Source of the DNA: Nitrososphaerota archaeon
GTDB taxonomy: Archaea > Thermoproteota > Nitrososphaeria > Nitrososphaerales > Nitrosopumilaceae
Length of the DNA: 9,040 nucleotides
Assembly (NCBI GenBank): GCA_022565935.1
Contig: JADFJY010000042.1
Span: 1 to 9,040 of the forward strand
Direction of reading: 5' to 3'
Of the stretch, positions 6,900-9,040 are shown piece by piece; position 1 is the first letter of the stretch, and each line of letters opens with the position of its first letter. Below the pieces are notes generated by a model, which worked only from the letters and a program-made list of their open reading frames with translations, made no database searches and was not told the origin of the DNA. The translations under genes were made by a program, and so were the position numbers.

Positions 6900-7856
6900 A
6901 TGTTAGTACAACAAGCTTCAAAACTCAAAGATGAGATTCTGAGACTCAAGAAAGAAAAAGATGTGGTCATTTTGGCACATAATTACCAAATTCCTGACGT
7001 CCAGGATGTATCTGATTTTACAGGTGATTCTTTGGGTCTATCAAGACAAGCAGCAAAAGTCAAACAAAAAACAATTCTGTTTTGTGGTGTAAATTTTATG
7101 GCAGAAACTGCTGCAATCATCAGCCCTGAAAAAAGAGTATTGATTCCAGATTTAGAAGCTGGCTGTTCATTGTCTGACTCGATAACAGTTGATGAATTAC
7201 GAAATTGGACGAAACAACATCCAGGTTCTATTGTAGTAGGTTATGTTAATACCACTGCAGAAATTAAAGCAGAACTTGATTATTGTTGTACATCATCAAA
7301 TGCTGTAAATGTTGTAAAATCTATCCCTGAAGATAAAGAAATTTTGTTTTTACCTGATATGTTTCTTGGTTCTTATGTTGCAAAAATGACTGGAAGAAAA
7401 AATATGCGTATTTGGGCAGGTGAATGTCATGTTCATGCAGGAATCACCCCTGAAGATATTATAAAAAAATTAGATTCAATGAAAGATACTGAATTTATTA
7501 TCCACCCAGAGTGTGGTTGTACCACTCCAATGATGTATGATGTAGCAGATGGAAGTTTTGATGATAAAAAAGTATCAATACTTTCTACAGATGGTATGTT
7601 AAAACATGTCTCTAAATCAAAATCAAAAAACTTTGTTGTTGCTACTGAAACTGGAATATTATACAGAATGAGAAAAGATAATCCTACCAAAACATTCATT
7701 CCTGCATCAGATAAAGCTGAATGTCAATACATGAAAATGATAACACTTGAAAAAGTGTATGATTCATTAGTTAATGATAAACATGTTGTCACTGTTCCTA
7801 AAAAAATTGCTGACAAGGCTCGTTTAGCAATTAATAGAATGCTTGAAATTAAATAA
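6900..7856 (+). CDS. nadA: Quinolinate synthase NadA ([4Fe-4S])
   Basis: This 318-residue enzyme condenses iminoaspartate with dihydroxyacetone phosphate to quinolinate. It has the three-fold repeated alpha/beta architecture of NadA. Key segments are LAHNYQIPDVQD (25-36), GDSLGLS (43-49), FCGVNFMAETA (61-71), DLEAGCS (C89), GECHVH (C176), IHPECGC (201-207), ATETGI (248-253) and AECQYMK (C275). C89, C176 and C275 match the three Cys that hold the oxygen-sensitive 4Fe-4S cluster in known NadA structures, leaving the fourth iron site free for substrate. Length is slightly above the roughly 300 residues common for archaeal NadA. It lies between nadX, which makes its substrate, and a TPR gene, with nadC convergent further on. 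Its own TATA box lies about 31 bases upstream. Confidence 0.96.
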   Translation: MLVQQASKLKDEILRLKKEKDVVILAHNYQIPDVQDVSDFTGDSLGLSRQAAKVKQKTILFCGVNFMAETAAIISPEKRVLIPDLEAGCSLSDSITVDELRNWTKQHPGSIVVGYVNTTAEIKAELDYCCTSSNAVNVVKSIPEDKEILFLPDMFLGSYVAKMTGRKNMRIWAGECHVHAGITPEDIIKKLDSMKDTEFIIHPECGCTTPMMYDVADGSFDDKKVSILSTDGMLKHVSKSKSKNFVVATETGILYRMRKDNPTKTFIPASDKAECQYMKMITLEKVYDSLVNDKHVVTVPKKIADKARLAINRMLEIK

Positions 7857-7870
7857 GTTGTGTAACTATT

Positions 7871-8263
7871 TTGGTTGGATTATTTAGTAGAGTACCAAAA
7901 GATCCTCAAGTAAAAGAAAATATTCAAAAATTCAAAGAAATCAAAAAACTCATCAAAGCAAAAAAGTATGAAAATGCACTAAAATTAGGCATAGAATATT
8001 TGAAAAAAAACCCTTATCATCACGATGTTTTGTTTATGGTAGGTGGAATTTACTATATGGAAAACAAGTACAAAACTGCTATTTCATACTTTGAGAAATC
8101 TCTAGAAATTGGTTCTTATGATATTGATGTCTTACTTTTGAAAGCATATTCTCACCAAAAATTAGATGAAAACAAACAAGCAATTCAGTGTTGTAACAAA
8201 ATTCAAGAAATTAATCCAAAAAACAAAAAAGTTTCTGAATTGTTACAACAACTTGATTCTTAA
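7871..8263 (+). CDS. Small TPR-repeat protein
   Basis: This 130-residue protein has about three tetratricopeptide repeats (roughly residues 17-50, 51-84 and 85-118). The middle one is clearest: GGIYYMENKYKTAISYFEKS has the small residue, Tyr, Ala and Phe spacing of a TPR, and each repeat ends near a NP or similar turn (KKNPYH, EINPKN). It has no signal peptide, membrane segment or catalytic motif, and is Lys-rich and presumably cytosolic. TPRs are protein-binding scaffolds; the partner is unknown. The start is TTG at 7871, the first start codon after the in-frame stop at 7850-7852 and only 14 bases past the nadA stop. It is therefore probably co-transcribed with nadA. A role linked to NAD synthesis is inference from position only. 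Its stop overlaps the nadC stop by four bases. Confidence 0.8.
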   Translation: MVGLFSRVPKDPQVKENIQKFKEIKKLIKAKKYENALKLGIEYLKKNPYHHDVLFMVGGIYYMENKYKTAISYFEKSLEIGSYDIDVLLLKAYSHQKLDENKQAIQCCNKIQEINPKNKKVSELLQQLDS

Positions 8264-9040
8264 ATTTCTAAACTCATGTCAATTCCTTTTACAGAATTTG
8301 TAATACTTCCAACTGAAATTATATCAACCCCTGTTTGACCATATTTGGATATGTTCGTTGAATTTATTCCTCCAGATGCTTCAAGCATTACTTTATTTCG
8401 CAATTTATGATTCTTGAGAATCTTGATTGCATTCTTGATTTGATATGGTGAAAAATTATCTAACATAATTATTGCTGCTCCCTCTTTTGCAGCAAGAACT
8501 GCGTCTGAAGTATTTTCAACTTCAACTTCAAATTTTTTATATTTTTTCTTTGCTTTTTTAATTATAGATAATAATGAATTTTCAACAGCAATGTGATTGT
8601 CTTTAATCATCACCATTTCATCTAATCTGAGTCTGTGTTTATTTCCTCCACCTATTTCCACAGCTTCTTTGTCAAAGTATCGAAGCCCTGGTGCTGTTTT
8701 TCTTGTTGCATATAATTTTACTTTCTTTGGAATTTTTTTCACAAGTTCATTTGTCTGTGTTGCAATTCCACTCATTCTAGTTAGAAGATTTAGTACAGTT
8801 CTCTCACACATCAAAATCTTTCCTGCATCACCTGTTATGGTCATTACAGTTTGATTTGGTTTTATTCTAGAACCATCTTTTTTTAAAATTTTAGTGCTAC
8901 ATTCCTCAAGTTTGAAAATTTCTTTTGCATATGTTGTACCCGCAATAATTCCATTTTCTCTTGAAATAATTCTAACTGAAATTCTTCTTTTAGATAAAAT
9001 ACTACTTGTAATATCTCCCTTCCCATTATCTTAGGCAAGA
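8260..9040 (-). CDS. nadC: Quinolinate phosphoribosyltransferase NadC, N-terminus cut by an in-frame TAA at 9031-9033
   Basis: NadC uses PRPP to convert quinolinate to nicotinate mononucleotide with loss of CO2. Family motifs on the minus strand, counted from the ATG at 8844, are ATRKTAPGLR (46-55), GGGNKHRLRLDE (65-76), IKDNHI (80-85), an EVEVEN strand, IIMLDNF and a GGINSTNI...GVDIISVGSIT end; these cover the PRPP and quinolinate sites. That ATG cannot be the ancestral start: the same frame upstream encodes 62 more residues of the N-terminal domain, including GKGDITSS (near 9008-9024) and GIIAGTTYAKEIF. No ATG, GTG or TTG occurs in that stretch, and TAA stands immediately before it where the family usually has the Glu of an ED-x-G-x-GD motif. 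The 194-residue form would lack most of the substrate-covering N-terminal domain. The gene may be a recent pseudogene, or the stop may be a sequencing error. It continues past the right edge. Confidence 0.88.

Noticed and set aside
7433..7699. Open 88-codon minus-strand frame within nadA
   Set aside because: It is antisense to the nadA region that encodes conserved Cys motifs, and its composition is that of a shadow frame.
8842..8844. ATG at 8844 as the true nadC start
   Set aside because: Upstream in-frame sequence encodes recognisable NadC N-terminal domain, so this ATG is internal to the ancestral gene. A 194-residue NadC would be far shorter than the usual 270-290.
8597..8854. Open 85-codon plus-strand frame opposite nadC, partly hydrophobic
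   Set aside because: The hydrophobic look comes from antisense reading of Lys/Glu/Arg-rich codons; nadC is clearly the real gene here.

Overview
This AT-rich window most likely comes from an ammonia-oxidising thaumarchaeon of the Nitrosopumilus/Nitrosarchaeum type (inference). The support is the archaea-only NurA-HerA-Mre11-Rad50 repair set in one transcription unit, a blue-copper cupredoxin, TATA boxes placed for leaderless transcripts, TTG and GTG starts, and NAD synthesis that begins with aspartate dehydrogenase instead of aspartate oxidase.

Layout. Positions 1-248 (+) hold the 3' end of a cupredoxin gene. From 5932 down to 245 (-) runs a compact double-strand-break repair operon: a possible 32-residue leader ORF, nurA, herA, mre11 and rad50. 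Junctions between the four repair genes are overlapping or abutting, with Shine-Dalgarno sequences ahead of herA and rad50. From 5988 rightward (+) come nadX (aspartate dehydrogenase), nadA (quinolinate synthase) and a small TPR-repeat gene. Convergent to these, nadC (quinolinate phosphoribosyltransferase, -) runs off the right edge.

Function. HerA (hexameric translocase) and NurA (nuclease) act with Mre11-Rad50 to process DNA ends and produce 3' single strands for RadA-dependent recombination. NadX makes iminoaspartate from aspartate, NadA condenses it with dihydroxyacetone phosphate to quinolinate, and NadC converts quinolinate to nicotinate mononucleotide. The window thus holds the whole de novo route from aspartate to NaMN.

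Most notable points. (1) A perfect TTAATTAA palindrome at 5957-5964 lies almost equally far from the nadX start and the leader ORF start, as expected of one TATA element driving two divergent leaderless transcripts. (2) The nadC reading frame carries recognisable N-terminal family sequence upstream of its first usable start codon, but is cut by an in-frame TAA exactly where the family has the Glu of its Glu-Asp motif. (3) A perfect inverted repeat lies in the nadX-nadA gap. (4) Rad50 has a second CxxC pair, and Mre11 has Glu in place of the metal-binding Asn of motif III. I see no CRISPR array, insertion sequence, tRNA or rRNA. No gene-free stretch exceeds about 160 bases.
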